Positions 1 through 15,400 of a stretch of DNA of 64,000 bases are shown here, one piece after another. The notes under the pieces are model-generated. The model worked only from the letters and a program-made list of their open reading frames with translations, had not been told where the DNA came from and did no database searches. The DNA comes from Epiperipatus broadwayi. Lineage: Eukaryota > Onychophora > Udeonychophora > Euonychophora > Peripatidae. Made by a program: the position numbers and the translations under genes. The first letter of the stretch is position 1, and each line of letters begins with the position of its first letter. Location of the stretch: the NCBI GenBank assembly GCA_028023455.1, contig JAQFVV010006215.1:12257473-12321472 (forward strand), read 5' to 3'.

Positions 1-372
1 TGATTTCTAAATGTAGTGCTAATATGGAAAATGTATCCAAGTTATTTTGTACCACGCTTATGACCCATAGAATACAGACAAAAGAATTCTAAGCAAATTT
101 GGACATTTTTTATGTAGCTTGTCTATAAGCTGATCAATTATTGCTCGCTAGATGGCAATTTAGTTGGTGATAACTAGAATAAAACAGAAAAAAATTTACA
201 AATCATCATCAACAAGTACTTAATAAATTTTGTTTTTCCTTGATTGATTTTCATAGATGCTTTATTACTTATTCATGCACACATACATACACTGCATGAA
301 ATTTAAATAGAAATAATAACAAACACTTATATATAGATTTAAAATATATATAAATTTTTAAAATGTAATTAC

Positions 373-426
373 CTTCTCGAAAGAGAAATCCATAAATTTA
401 TCAGTAACAGAATCATATGTTTTACT
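373..426 (-). CDS. USP34: USP34 exon with KTYDSVTDKFMDFSFEK
   Basis: 54 bases, 18 codons, phase 0 at both ends; acceptor ATTTTAG, donor AAG then GTAATT. It encodes S followed by KTYDSVTDKFMDFSFEK, the stretch just before the conserved SAYMLFY strand that closes the catalytic domain. That strand must lie in an exon below position 1. The remaining 372 bases at the window start are intron with nothing else recognisable. Confidence 0.94.
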
Positions 427-3400
427 CTAAAATTGAAAAAGACAAATTTAAATATTAATTTATTAGTAAAACATTCTACATTTCTATTATTTAATTAGTC
501 ATAATTCTATAAAATTTTATATAATAAGAACTATGGAATAAAAAAAATAAAAAATATTCATCTATTAATTAAAAAAACCTTCCTAAATATCAATTAAATT
601 TGTAAGAAAATAAAAATTAAGCACAAAAACTAAAAAAATTATACAACAAAATGACAATAATATATTAACACATATTTGATATCCAGAATTAAGATTTATA
701 TTTGCATTGCTATATAATAAATATCTCTCTAAGTCAATGTTTAAACAAGTATGTGCACACACACACACATATATAATATCAATAAAATTTTTACTATTTC
801 AAAATATAATAAACAAAAAAAAAAAAAGATTACATATGTATATCAATAATATAGTATTTTATGACTTCAAAGAACAAATATATAAAATATAGATAAGTTA
901 TTGAGATTTTTCTTGTTATGATGTAGTACTTACACTTTGATAATTTTGAATATTTATAGTTACAAAAAAAATCAAATGAAAAGATTCTTAATAAAAATGA
1001 TTTTATCTAAAATATTTATTTTGTCATAAACTATTTAATAAGGATTTTTTTTTTTTCCATTTTCATGTCACATTATTAATTTTTATGAAGCTGCTTTTTC
1101 TCTGTTTGTTTTAAAAAAAAAATAATCAAGTAATGTAAATTATACTGATTTATAATATTAAGGAAGAAGTATGAAGACAATTTAATAAGTTACAAATGCT
1201 ATAAGGTAGATATTTCTTTATCTCTATTCTATTGAAAAATAAAAATAAGGGCTTTTGTAATACATATATTATTAATGAACTTTTTCTGAATAATCTTTAC
1301 TCCTGAAGTATACAAACTATTGAAGAACTCTAGGGATAAACTCTAAATCAACTAAAAGTTACAAAAATTTGCTGAAGTTTAGATCTCTAGTGTTTAAATT
1401 TTTCAAACTTCTCATAACTTAATACAAAAAAAAAAAACAGATCTACAATATAAAGCAGTGCCATAATATAAATTAAGACAATCCTATCATAAATCAAATT
1501 AGAAATTTTTCATTTAACATAACTGTTTTACAACAAATCTAAAATATTAAAAATCAAATTCAGATAAATGAACAATGAAAAACTTAATGTTGTATTAAAC
1601 TCATCAAACGATCTGAAAGTTTCACTTTTCAAAATGATAAATCCGCCAGTGACTAATAGACAAATAAGCCTTATTTGTGAAGAAATACAAATTAAATTTC
1701 ATTATGTAAGGAAATCTGATGACCATAATCTTCATACCCTCGGCATTTATTTAATCTTTTTTAAAATAATACTCACTGAGAAATTCATATAATTAAACAT
1801 TAAACAAAATCTAGATAACAACTTATCTTACACATTTTCCTTTATCAATTCTATCGAGAAAATTATTAATTTAATCGTACAAAATTTTTTGTTATTAATT
1901 AACTTTTAATAGTTATTATGATCTGTATATTTTTCTTCAAAATATTATCAATTAATGTTATAATGGATGTTAGCTTTATTGAAGTCAATTCTGCAAGTAG
2001 CATGGACTAACATGTGAAACTAATATTCCCAAAAATAAATCAAATTCAATAGTAAACCTATTAACATAAATTCCAGCAGTACTATGGGGAATTGAGATGT
2101 ATGTTGTAAGCTTTTGAAATAAAAAATAATGACATGATATTAATAATCATGGAATGTCTGGAGTGCCAGCTATATCTCTTATAGAGCAATTTCTTCTTCA
2201 ACTAAGAATTGCAGTAATATATCTTCAACTTACTATTAATGGTATATTAAAAATGGAGACCATCTACAAACAAATAAAATAGTAAAATGCTAGTGCAATT
2301 ATATTCCAGGAGACTTGTTATTCTTCTAATAATGTGTATCTTGTTAAAATTCCTGGTAGCATATTAAATTTTTGATAAAATGTATACAAAACATTGTCTT
2401 GCAAAGAAAACTTTTATTAAAGAAAATTCAAATAATTGAGTACTATTCACTATTCAGTAGATAATATGATGTAAGCAATGTTACAAATATTTCAATACAA
2501 ATTGGATTTAATCTTTTCTTCCAATCTCTGCTCATCTGCATTTATAGGAATTTCAATTCTCATAGTAGTTTTCGGCAATATGCAACAGAAAAAAAGCAAG
2601 TTATCAATTTTTAGAAAGGATGACTTTAAACAATATGCATATACTTCATAATGCTAAGAAAGAAGAAGCAATCCATTCAGACAGATAGTGCATAGAGATT
2701 AATCCTGGTTTATATTTTGTTTCTACAACAAATCGATCATTATTATCTGCTAATCTCTAAATATTTAATCACCCCCCCCCCCAGCTGATAGAAAACAATT
2801 CTGATCACTCTTGAATTTCATACGGTACGTCTAATACCTTATTGAAAAACTTATATCAGTTTTTGTATAAATATATTAAAATGTACTCACTATCTAATTC
2901 ATTTGTTTATTTCAATGCCTGCTTTAATCAATTAGTACATGTGACATTAATTTAGAAATATTTAAATATCCACCTACAAACATTGTGTTTATACAGATCA
3001 ATTTATAAATAACAAAAAATTATTGCACTACTAAGAATTTAATATTTAGATATAAAGTATTATTATTTGTAATTTTTTTTTTTTCATTATAATATAGAAC
3101 AAGTAAATTACTCCAATATCTAGTAAAATTAAAAATGGGGGGACATGCAGAGTCTCACTATGATTTTTTTATTATTATTATTAATGCATTGAAAACTTAA
3201 TTTTATAAATTTGTTATATTATGTTTACAGAAAAAAATTTTTTATAGCGAATATCATAAAACATGTTAAATAAAATATCATACAATCACACTGGAGTAAG
3301 GTGAAGAGAACTGTTTCAAAAAGTATTATTTTTAAATCGAACCTTTGCCTTAATTGTTTTACTAAAAATAATATATAATTGTTGTTGTTTTATATTTGAT

Positions 3401-6400
3401 GGTTACTGGAGTTAAAATGATTTGTAATAGTAAATTATTTAATAGAATTAGTGAAATCTTTGAAAAATAACTTAAACAATTGAACCAAGACAAATAACAA
3501 ACCACTTTTTTAAGCACTTATGTCGATGGAATTTTTTAATTCACTTTTATTTAACTTACTGTTTTTTTTATCTGTGAGTCTGGACAATTTCCAATCTAAT
3601 TAAAACACTGCATATAAGTATACCCAACAATATTGCAAACATTTTTAGCAAAAAATTTAAATATTTAATTTGATATGTACATTGATACTAATGGAATCTA
3701 GCACACTTCTTGTAATTTAAAATCAAATGTTTGAATAAAAACAAATTTCAATAATTCAAAAACCAAAAAATAGAAATAACAATTTTCTTCAAATGAATGC
3801 ACTACAAAGTAAAAAACTAAATTTTCTTCCAGTTTTCACAAATAAAATCACGGAACAGTAATGTTTAAAAATAAAAACATTACTTTGATAATTCACAAGT
3901 CAGATATGTTCAAAGAATCATTTAAGTAAACTTGAAACTAATGCCAACTTTATAATTCAACTAGCATGTATTACTTTAGCATCATTTAATACAGTTTAAC
4001 TCAGGATTAAAAAGTTTCTACATAATGTTCTTAAATATCATTCCATCAATTGACATTACTGTTTGCCTATTAAGGCAAGCTGCCTCATAATCTCCTTATT
4101 TATGCATAAAACACTTTAATTCCTTTTAAGCTCATTATCATAGTCATTTCGTTTTTAATAATTAAAGTTCTTACTATCCTTATAATTAACTTGAGTTTCA
4201 TTTTTCTAAACATAAATACATTTTCTTGAATATTTTTGAAATACAAGCATAATTCATATACTTGGAGTTTGAATGTAATAGATATGGGGTTTGAACAAAT
4301 TTTCAAAAACTGACATTTATGTTTCATTACAACTCATTTACATATTGAATTTTTTTTTAATATTTTAAACAAATAAAATAAATATTTTTGATTATTATAT
4401 ATTTTTATCAAATATATATATATTTTAAATAATTGACACACACTATTTACTTTTTCTGATTAAAGTTAATAATTCATCAATTTTTATTTAATGCACATTT
4501 AGCATAAAATTTTAAGTTCTTTTACTTAAATTCTTACACATTTATTTAATAATTTCTAATATTCTTCAAAACTATTCAATAGGTTCTTTACTTATTTCTC
4601 TTAGCCACTAACACTCCCTACCATAAATAGTAACTAATTTACATCTAAATATCTCGCATTACTAGATGTTTAAAAAAAAAATTATCTTAAAACAAAATAA
4701 ATTAATACACACTTTGACTATAGACAATATATACATAGTTTTAAAATCTTTTACTGTCATATCATATTACAATCTTATATAAATTGATCAGAATAATTGT
4801 TAGATTTAATTACAAAAATATTACTTTGATTTATTATTATATATCAATAAGATATATACATTTCAATACATTACTATGTTATATATTTAAATTTATATAT
4901 ATTGAACTATTTTATGTATGTACGGTTCAAATATATTGGCATTGGTTATATTTAAAAAAGCTACAAAAAAAAAAAAAAAGTAAAACTTAAAAATCTTTAA
5001 AAGTCGCAATTGAACTTTCAATTAGTGAAGTTTATTTTTTAAAAATCTACAATGAGAGTTATTTTCATGTTTAATATTATCTGTTTAATTAAAAATAAAA
5101 GTTAGAATTGAAAGAGTAAAAGTACTTTAAGATTACTAATCCAGATAAACAAAATGAAAGAATTCCAAACGTAAAAGGATTGCAATTAGCAAAATCTTTT
5201 TAACTCTAATTAAAGATGGTGAAAAGAATTTGTAAAAAAGAAAACTTTGTAACAGAAAAAAAAATGAGAATGTATAAGATTATCCACTTATGTATTGTGA
5301 TAACAATAATATGCGCATATGCTCCAAAACTGGATCGAGGTATAAAAAGAGGAAGACAACTTCGATCTAGGTCTTCTGTTTGTTGTTGTATGATCTTAAG
5401 AGTTTTAGAGTTGGAGGTTTCCGGAGAATGACTTGGGGTAGTAAAATCCACAGGAATACTTCTAACTTGCTGAATGCAGCTTGCATGCAAGGATAGAAAC
5501 GAAGCATTGTGGACACCGTCTTTCGGAAAGAAGAGACCACTACAAAAGAGCTTCTAGATTCAGCTATGAAACAGACCAAGAATGTGAAGATACCAGCAGG
5601 AAAAACCAATTAAATTTCAAAAAGCTTGGGATCCCACGAATCTACACAAACTTACCGGTAAGCTAAGATTAATCATTCCTGATTGTGACTAATGAAATAT
5701 TTGCAAACTGTAAGCTTATAATATAATCCCAAAAAAAACATTTTGATCCATGGATTGTTGTGATAAAGAGAGAACAGGAAGGAAGGAATTGTGTTAATTA
5801 CATAATGTGATTACCTGGATTAGCGTGCTTATTATTTCTAACTTCTAATAATAATTTGTAACGGAATATAATATCCCATCACATATAGACATTTATATTA
5901 ATGTAATGTGAAGTGTGTTTAGCATACAAGGCAACGTGCCACCTGAATGCATGACCCCAAAGAGGCAGTCATACCGTTGCAATGGTTGCAAATGTATTTC
6001 CTGCACCATTAACCCCTTCTAGCTCTATGGACAGGGATTTATAAGTCGGCAGAAAGACCGCTCTCCCCCCATACGTAGCACTCTTTAAAAATATATATGT
6101 ATACATGATTCCTTAGTCTGACAGATGCACTTTCCTGTCCTAGACACGGATCATTACCTTCAAATAATATCACGCTGTCAGATGCACATTCCTATCTGCG
6201 TGGTTTTATGCTAGCATCTTCATATTGCATTGATTGCGACTACATATCTGGAAGCAGGCATTGGGTTGATACGAACTTTTAGTCTGAGATTGAATGAATG
6301 TTTTGATAAGTTTTTGTGAAAAAAAAAAATCTATGTAGACTATCTATGCTCGACATGCTAAAGTAAAATATAATTTAAATATCCATCTGTGCGATCTATT

Positions 6401-9400
6401 TAAAATAGTAATTTAAATTTTAAAAAAAAAATATTAATGTTAAAATCTAAAAAATAAATTTATTCCTCAATTTTAAATGTGCGTTAATAAAAATCTATTT
6501 GTGCGTTAATTACTGGCAGTGGCTTCTTTTATTTTATAGTTTTAAATATTAATATATTTTGAGAATCTAAATCTATTAAAACTTATAAAATGTTTAAATC
6601 TCTGCTACTCTATGAGCTAGTGACATGGGCAAACGGTCAGAATAATATATATAAAAAAATTTTTGAATCTTAACTTACGTATCTGCCTACTATATAAATT
6701 TTTCTAGGTTCAAATGCCTAGATGGCGCCCTCGTACGGCAGATACGTTCACAGACTCCTCTTTGACCGTTAAAATGGCCATCATGCGATCTCTATATATA
6801 TACGTTAAACAGTTTTTAAATTTCAGTTATTAAGTTAAGTTTTTTTCTTTTTAATAAATCAATTTTTATTTATGATCTTTTATTTTAATTTTAAAATAAT
6901 GTGATGGGATATTATATTCCGTTACAAATTTATCATTAAATATTTTTATTTGTATTATAAAATATTTGCCTGTAATATAACTTCCATCTGTACGTTCTTA
7001 ATTTTAGTTATTTATTTAGACTTGAATATACCAATTACCTTTGCCCAATAATTATTATTTAAGGACCAGAAAAATTTCATTAACAAACTTTAAAATGACA
7101 AAGAATCAAAATACCAATTTTTTTTAGTAACCTTCTTCTTAATTTCCGATATGCGATGCAATGTGATGGGTCAGCGAATTCTTGTAGAATTCTGGCGCCC
7201 TTGTTAAAATAAATAAAAAACTGATTCTGCCGGTAGCATGAATCGCAATAATTAGTACATCAGTTAATCAGGAAATATAACTATGTTTTTGGGAAATAGG
7301 AACAAGATATTTTTCTTCTTCATAGCTTGATTAACTTGCCACTTTATTGTGTGTAAAAGTTGGTCTAAATTAAACCGTGAACGAGTAAAATAAACTGTGA
7401 ATGGTATAATATATTGTAACAGGCACATACGCCGTTACATTATTTTATTATTAAACATGAAATTAAAATATAATTTGCATTTAAAAACTTCTTTTTTTTT
7501 TTAAGACATAAAAATTGAAAATTAATTCTATCTTAAACTCGTATATATATAAAATCGCACAGATGAAAAAAATTATTAAAATAAAACTTTATTAAAAATA
7601 GAAAAAGTATTTTAAAAGCAAAAACTTAAAAAGATTTAGAGATAAAAATATATCTTTAAGTTTGCAAAATAATTTAATTAATTCTATTGTATAAAATGGA
7701 AATAATTAATTTTAATTAGTAAAAGTAAACCAGTCCTTGGGCATTTCAAAATGCATAAGCAAAGGTCAGATAGGAGAGGAAAAACAATAGGAATAGAATG
7801 GCCAATGAAAGAAATCCATCGGGGAATCGGACCTCAACGGAAAGATCATCATCATCGATGACGTAATGTCCATTGGATCCGAAAGTTACATATAAAAGAA
7901 AAAGTTTGGAAATAAATTTTTAGTGAGTGAAAAAAATTTAAGAGAAGACGAAGATGTGTTAAGTCGGAGGTGAAGGTATTGAAAGACGCACTTTCAATTC
8001 CTTCAGTGGTTATAAAAAAAAAGGAATGAAACATTGTTTTTTCTATATTGAAAACACCACAGGATCATCGGGGGATTTAACGCTGGATTCCAAACAGCAA
8101 GCAGCTGTAAAGGATGAACTTTTCTAAAACAGTAAGAACTATATATATAACTAATGAACATTTCTAAAACCGTAAGAACTTTATGAACTCTAAGGAATAT
8201 TAATTTGAAAACAATAAGAACTCTACATTCTAAACCTTTCAGTAAATAATACAAATAGAATCCTATCTGACCAACGTAAATTAATATTAATAATGTTATT
8301 TGATGTATTTTTTTTTTATTTAAAATCATTTCCATTTATTTTTTTTGTTCTTTTAAGTTTTATGATTTTTGTTTTTCGTTAAACTAAACTTAAGTCGGGC
8401 GTGAATGACTACATAGATTTGTAAAATTATATATGTTAGTTTTTAAGGGAGGGTAATCTTAGATTATTTGTTTCGTAGTTAAATTGAGTCAATGAATTGG
8501 ATATATCGGTGTAATTTATGTAGTATGAAATTCGATACTTGCAGGATCGATTTATACGCCGCACCCCCCTTTATTGCCTATGGAAGGGATAGTAAGACGG
8601 AGAACGCAGTCCCTGCCTATAGAGTTTTTTGTTTATTGTTCTTCTTGCCGACAGATGTAGCATTCCTATTTGGTTGAGAGTCAATGTCGTCTATTAACCA
8701 TGCTGTTCAGATGTACATTCCTGACTATGTCATTTTGGTGCTGTCGTATTCATGCTACATTGAATACATCGATATATCAGATAGATTGACATTGGTTTGG
8801 CTGCGAACTTTTGGCTAAGGTTAAATCAGGGATAAAATATTTTTCTTTTCAAATGCAATCTATGTAGTTTATTCATACTCAACACTTAAATAAACTATTA
8901 AATTCATCTGTGCGAATTTCAAAATAAAAGTTAAAAATGTAGTTAAATGCTAAAGTAAACATACTAAAATAATAAAGCTAAATTTTATATATATGTGCGT
9001 AAAAAAATGTTTGTGTTAATTACTGGCAGTGGCTTATTATATTCTTTTTTTAATATTGAAATATTCTTAGATAAGAATTTATAAAATATAAATCTCTGCT
9101 GTTCCACTGAGCTAGTGACATTGGGCTAACGGTCGGAATAAAAATCTATATGTAAAATAAGATCTTAACAGCGCGTATCTGCCTACTATATAAATTTTCT
9201 AGGTCCAAATGCCTAGATGGCGCCCTTGTAGTGCAGATTACGGTAAGACTCCGTACCCCACATTGGGCACCAATTATAATGATCGACTGAATAAGGGAGT
9301 CTTACCGTAATCTGCACTACAAGTGCACCATCTAGGCATTTGGACCTAGAAAATTTATATAGTAGGCAGATATGCGCTGTTAAGATCTTATTTTACATAT

Positions 9401-12400
9401 ATTTTTATTCCGACCGCTAGCCCAATGTCACTAGCTCAGTGGAACAGCAGAGATTTATATTTTATAAATTCTTATCTAAGAATATTTCAATATTAAAAAA
9501 ATATAATAAGCCACTACCAGTAATTAACACACAAACATTTATTTACGCACATATATAAAATTTAGCATTATTATTTTAGTATGTTTACTTTAGCATTTAA
9601 CTACATTTTTAACTTTTATTTTGAAGTTCGCACAAATGAATTTAATAGTTTATTTAAGTATTGAGTATGAATAAACTACATAGATTGCATTTGAAAAGAA
9701 AAATATTTTATCCCTGATTTTAACCTTAAACCAAAAGTTCGCAGCCAAACCAACGACAATCTATCTGATATATCGATGTATTCAATGAAGCATGAACATG
9801 AAAGCACCAAAATGGCATACTGTCAGGAATGTACATCTGAACAGCATGGTTAATAGACGACATTGACTCTCAACCAAATAGGAATGCTACATCTATCAGC
9901 AAGAACAATAAACAAAAAACTCCATAGGAAGGGACTGCGTTCTCCTTCTTACTATCCCTTCCATAGGCAAAAAAGAGAAGTGGAGCGTATAAATCGATCC
10001 TGCAAGTAGCGAATCTCATACTACATCTGCTAATTACACAGATATATCCAATACATTGATTAACTACGAAACAAATAACCTAAGATTACCCTCCCTTAAA
10101 CTAACATATATAATTTTACAAATCTATGCAGACATTCACACCCGACTTAAGTTTAGTTTAACAAAAAACAAAAATCATAAAACTTAAAAGAACAAAAAAA
10201 ATAAACGGAAATGATTTTAAATAAAAAAAAAAATACATCAAATAACATTATTAATATTAATTTACATTGGTCAGATAGGATTCTATTTGTATTATTTACT
10301 GAAAGGTTTAGAATTTAGAGTTCTTATTGTTTTCAAATTAATATTTCTTAGAGTTCATAAAGTTCTTACGGTTTTAGAAATGTTCATAGTTCTTACTGTT
10401 GTAGAAAAGTTCATCCTTTACAGTTGCTTGCCGTTTGGAATCCAGCATTAAATCCCCCGATGATCCTGTGGTCCTCAATATAGATAAAACAATGTTTTCT
10501 TTTTTTTTTATAACCACTGAAGGAATTCAAAGTGCATCTTTCAATCCTTTCACCTCCAACTCTCCGACTTCACACATCTCCGTCTTCTCTTAAATTTTCT
10601 TCACTCACTAACAATTTATTTCCAAACTTTTTCTTTTATATGTAACTTTCGGATCCAATGGACATTATGTCATCGATGATGATTATCCTTCCGTTGAGGT
10701 CCGATTCTCCGATGGATTTCTTTCATTGGCCATTCTGTTCCTATTGTTTTTCCTCTCCTATCTGACCTTTACTTATGCATTTTGAAATGCCCAATGGCTG
10801 GTTTACTTTTACTAATTAAAATTAATCATTTCCATTTTATACAATAGAATTAATTAAATTATTTTGCAAACTTAAAAGATATATTTTTATCTCTAAAACT
10901 TTTTAAGTTTTTGCTTTTAAAATACTTTTTCTATTTTTAATAAAGTTTTATTTTAATAATTTTTTTCATCTGTGCGATTTTTTATATATACGAGTTTATG
11001 ATAGAATTAATTTTCAATTTTTATGTCTTAAAAAAAAAGAAGTTTTTAAATGCGAACTTTTTATTTTAATTTGATGTTTAATAAAAAAATAATGTAACGG
11101 CGTATGTGCCCGTTACAATATAGATTTAATCATATAATAATTTAAATTAAGCCTACATTTAATTTAAATATAAAAGCAATAGTAAATAATATAATCATTT
11201 TTGAAACCGTATAATTTGACACAATTTCCTAGTTATTATATTTATGAAAAAAATATAATGATTTAAAAAGATATATAATAAATAATGTGTAATAATGCTC
11301 AAGGCAAAAACCCATTTAGCCTTGAGCATTATTCCACTTACTATTTAATACTTTGGATGCAATTTAAAACTTATAATTGCAACTTGTAATGTTATAATTG
11401 AAGATCAGTCTTTTCAAGCTATTGTGCATGCGCTTTTTACGAGTGTTAATAATAAATGAATACTTTCATTCCCAACACAAGATATAGTATTTATGAAAGA
11501 ATAAAATGAGTCCACTTATTCTTTCCAACCCAAATGCTTATATATGGGCAAATCTCAAGTACTGGAAATGAAAGTGTGAGGATAGACCACACACTTTAAA
11601 TTGTTTACGATGTCTGAATGAATGACGTAGACGAAATTATCTAAAATTTACTAAATGCCCCTCTCGAATGAAACTCAAACATATGTAGATAAGCATTTAT
11701 TTTATAGCGCTATGTTTTATAAACTGTAATACATTAAAGATCAGCCTTTTCAAGCTATTGTGCATGCGCTTTTTACGAGTGTTAATAATAAATGTTTAAG
11801 TTTCATTTGAGAGTGACGTTTAGTAAATTCTAGATAATTTCGGCGACGTCATTCATTCAAACATCGTAAACAGTAATTTAAAGTGAGTGGTCTATCCTCA
11901 CGCTTTCATTCACCAGTACTTGAGATTTGCCCATATATAAGCATTTGGGTTGGAAAGAATAAGTGGATTCATTTTTACTTTAATAAATACTATATCTTGG
12001 GTTGGGAATGAAAATATTCATTTAATATTAACACTCGTAAAAAGCGCATGCACAGTAGCTTGAAAAGGCTGATCTTTAATGTATTACAATTTATAAAACA
12101 TAGTGCTATAAAATAAATGCTTATTTACAAATGTTATAATTGATTATTTATTAGTTAGCATTCAGAACAGGTTATATTTACCTGTTTAAGAAGGTTTACT
12201 TAAACTTCTTTCTATCAATAATTTCAATCTCTATGGTCAAGTTACAATCTTTAATGTCTATATAAATATATGGGTGGGTTTCCACCTCTTTTGCCAAAAG
12301 GAGGTTGCCTTGACAACAGTTTGAAATTCTTGATTATTATCTATATTGGAATTGTCTAAGTGTTGACTGATTTCTAATAATAAATAATGAATATATTGTA

Positions 12401-15400
12401 ATAATGAAATTTGAGTTTAAACCCCGTGATTTGTTTTTATTTTAATATTGATCTTGTTATTCTAATAATGATGTAACAAAAGAGATAACATAAATATAAA
12501 TATTCAACATTTAAATTACTATACACAATTGCATAATTAATCTTTAAACATAAACAAATAAGTCATTAAGTTTTTGTTGAATATATAACGATCGGGGTGA
12601 ATAGGAGTCTTACCGTAACTGCACTACAAAGGCGCCATCTAGGCATTTGAACCTAGAAAATTTATAAAGTAGGCAGATACGTGCTGTTAAGATCCCACTT
12701 TATTTTATATTTAGACCGTTAGCCCAAGTCACTAGCTCAGTGGAGACGCAGAGATAATAATATATAACTGTTTAATTTCATATCTTAAATATAAAAAAAT
12801 AAAAGCCACTGCCAGTAATTAACACACAAACAACATTTATTAATGCACATATATAATCATTTTAAATTTGAGGAATAACATTTATTATTTTTTTAATATT
12901 AACTTTTAATTTAAATTATTATTTTAAAATTTTAAGATTGTCCGTACAAATGAATTTAATATTTTTTTTAATTAAGATTATCGAGTATGAATAGACTACA
13001 TAGATTGTATTTGAAAAGAAAATATTCTATCCATTATTGAACCTTAGGCCAAAAGTTTGCAGTCAAACCGGCATCAATCCATCTGATACATTGATGTATT
13101 CAATGTAGCATGAAAATACGACAGCACAAATATATACCATACTGTCAGGAATGTACATCTGAACAGCATGGTTAGAGAAGACATTGACTCTTGTCCAATA
13201 CAGGAATGTTACATCTGTATGGCAAGAAGAATAAAAAAAAAGCTCCAAAGGAAAAGACTGCGTTTTACCATCTTACTTTTCCCTTCCATAGGCAAAACGG
13301 GGGTGTGCTGCATATACTGGAGATCCTGCATGTAGCGAACCTCATACTACATCTACTAATTACACCAATATATCCAATTCATTGACCTAATTTAACTACG
13401 AAACAAATAACCTAAGATTACCCTCCCCTAATTAATTAATATAACTTTACAAATCTATATAGCCATTCATGCCCGACTTAAATTTAACATTTATATAAAT
13501 TCGCACAGATGGATTTATAAAAGTTTGTTTTATAATGTTGAGTATAGATCGACTACACAGATTACACGTTCAAAAACCTTTCAACATAAACATAAATGAT
13601 CAAAATATAAAGTCATTGATGTAATTGCAGAGGGAATTCACTAGAACCCAATGGCATTAATCATAAGATGCCGCATTGACACTAATAACTAAAAAGACAT
13701 CCGAATAAATACATTTTAGATATTCAACGTAAGATATCATTATTTACCAAATGTCTATATATTCTGATCATATATGAAAACAAAAACGTAATTAAACGTG
13801 AACGAATCTATGCAAGCGTCTATGCCCAACTTAAACTTAATAACGCATTTAAATAATTTCTACAATAAATATTAATAATAATAAAAAAAAAAAATGGAAA
13901 TGATTTTTAGCAAACTTAAAAAAAAAAAAAATTAAACAATAGATTTGGAAAAGTCAGATTATAGTTCATTTTACAAAAATTAGATTTAGCTGGTTTATTA
14001 ACTTGTCAAATCTTGAAGAAAGTTCTTAATTACTTATAAATTTTAAAATTGTTCTGTTCAATAGCTTACAGTAGAAGAGTCCCGGTTCTTGGTGCCAATT
14101 CCCGCGATGTTCCCATTGGAAGACCGGTCTGATGTTCTGGAGGTGACCTTCGCTGATACCATTCCGGTATCACAGTCATTTCATTTTTTTTTAAAATAGA
14201 GAGAGAGGGTGATATGTGCGTCCTATCATATCTCTAAAAAACAATCAAGCTGGAACTGTCTGGCACTGTCCGTAATTTCAAATTTTTTTCCTTTTATAAT
14301 CATCCTCTGGATTCAACGAACAAAATGTCACTAATCCATCATTTTCATTAGGGTCCAAGCTGAGACTTGGTGCTTCCATTGGTCAAGCTAATTCTTTTTA
14401 ATCCCTTATCTATATCTTTCCTCTGACTTTTTAATTATATAAGAGCCCCAAGGGCTACTTTGCTTTTCAATTAATTTATAAAACAATCATTTCCATTTAC
14501 AAAAATATTTTATCTTTTTCTTATACTTTTTTCTAAAAAAGTACGTTCAAATACCCTTTTTTTTTTTTATTTAAAAAAGAAATAATTTTTAAAGTTTTGC
14601 ATCTGTGCGCATATATACGTTTAACAACTCTTTAATTTTAGCTTTTAATAAATTTATTTTTATTTGCGAACTTAAAAGTTTTTATTTTAAATTAATGTAA
14701 CGGCATATTTATATACCGTTACAATATATATATATATGTTGAATTATATGTTAATATAATTGAATATTAAATAAAATAAAAATATTCTGTTAAAAATATT
14801 TAATTTATTTAAAGTGATATTTAAAATATTAATTGTCTAAACTAATAAGTAAGAAGGAATATCAAATTTTTTTTTTTTGTGCAATATGTTTTTGTATTTC
14901 AAGTTATACGATTATATATATTTTGTAAAGACATTTTAATAATAGGAAATGCTAATTTATTAAAAAGGAAATTAAATGAACAAATGATCTTGACCTGACT
15001 GAAGTTAAATACTATGACAACCTACTAAGGAATTGAAGTATTATATAACATCTCTTTTCAAAAAAAAAAGGAAAAAGAACAAGAACTCCAAATTTTATTT
15101 AATACTTAATAATTTAGTAATATAAATCCATGGGTTACACTTATAATTTATTTTGAATCATGACAAACAAGATGGAGTGAATAAAAAAACTTCTGCCTGT
15201 CCTGGTGATGCAGCGTTTTTGGTGGAAAATCTAAGTACAGTAATACCAAATTTGTCTCATGGAGATTTAAAAAAAATAAATAATGAAATATAAATTTGTA
15301 AAATCACTTGAAAGAATACTGCAATTACATTATCAATGCAAAATTGTAATTCATGATAAACGTGCTAAATGCAAAATTGGTCTAAAATTTAAAAGTACTC

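Noticed and set aside
2040-2400. Plus-strand LWGIEMYV phrase that recalls the post-RT region of LINEs
   Set aside because: No flanking RT motif could be found; likely chance.
5206-5666. Cluster of overlapping frames of 61-94 codons, one with ITIICAYAPK that recalls the YAP block of LINE endonucleases
   Set aside because: No second endonuclease block follows in any frame and the rest matches nothing I know; too weak to call a LINE.
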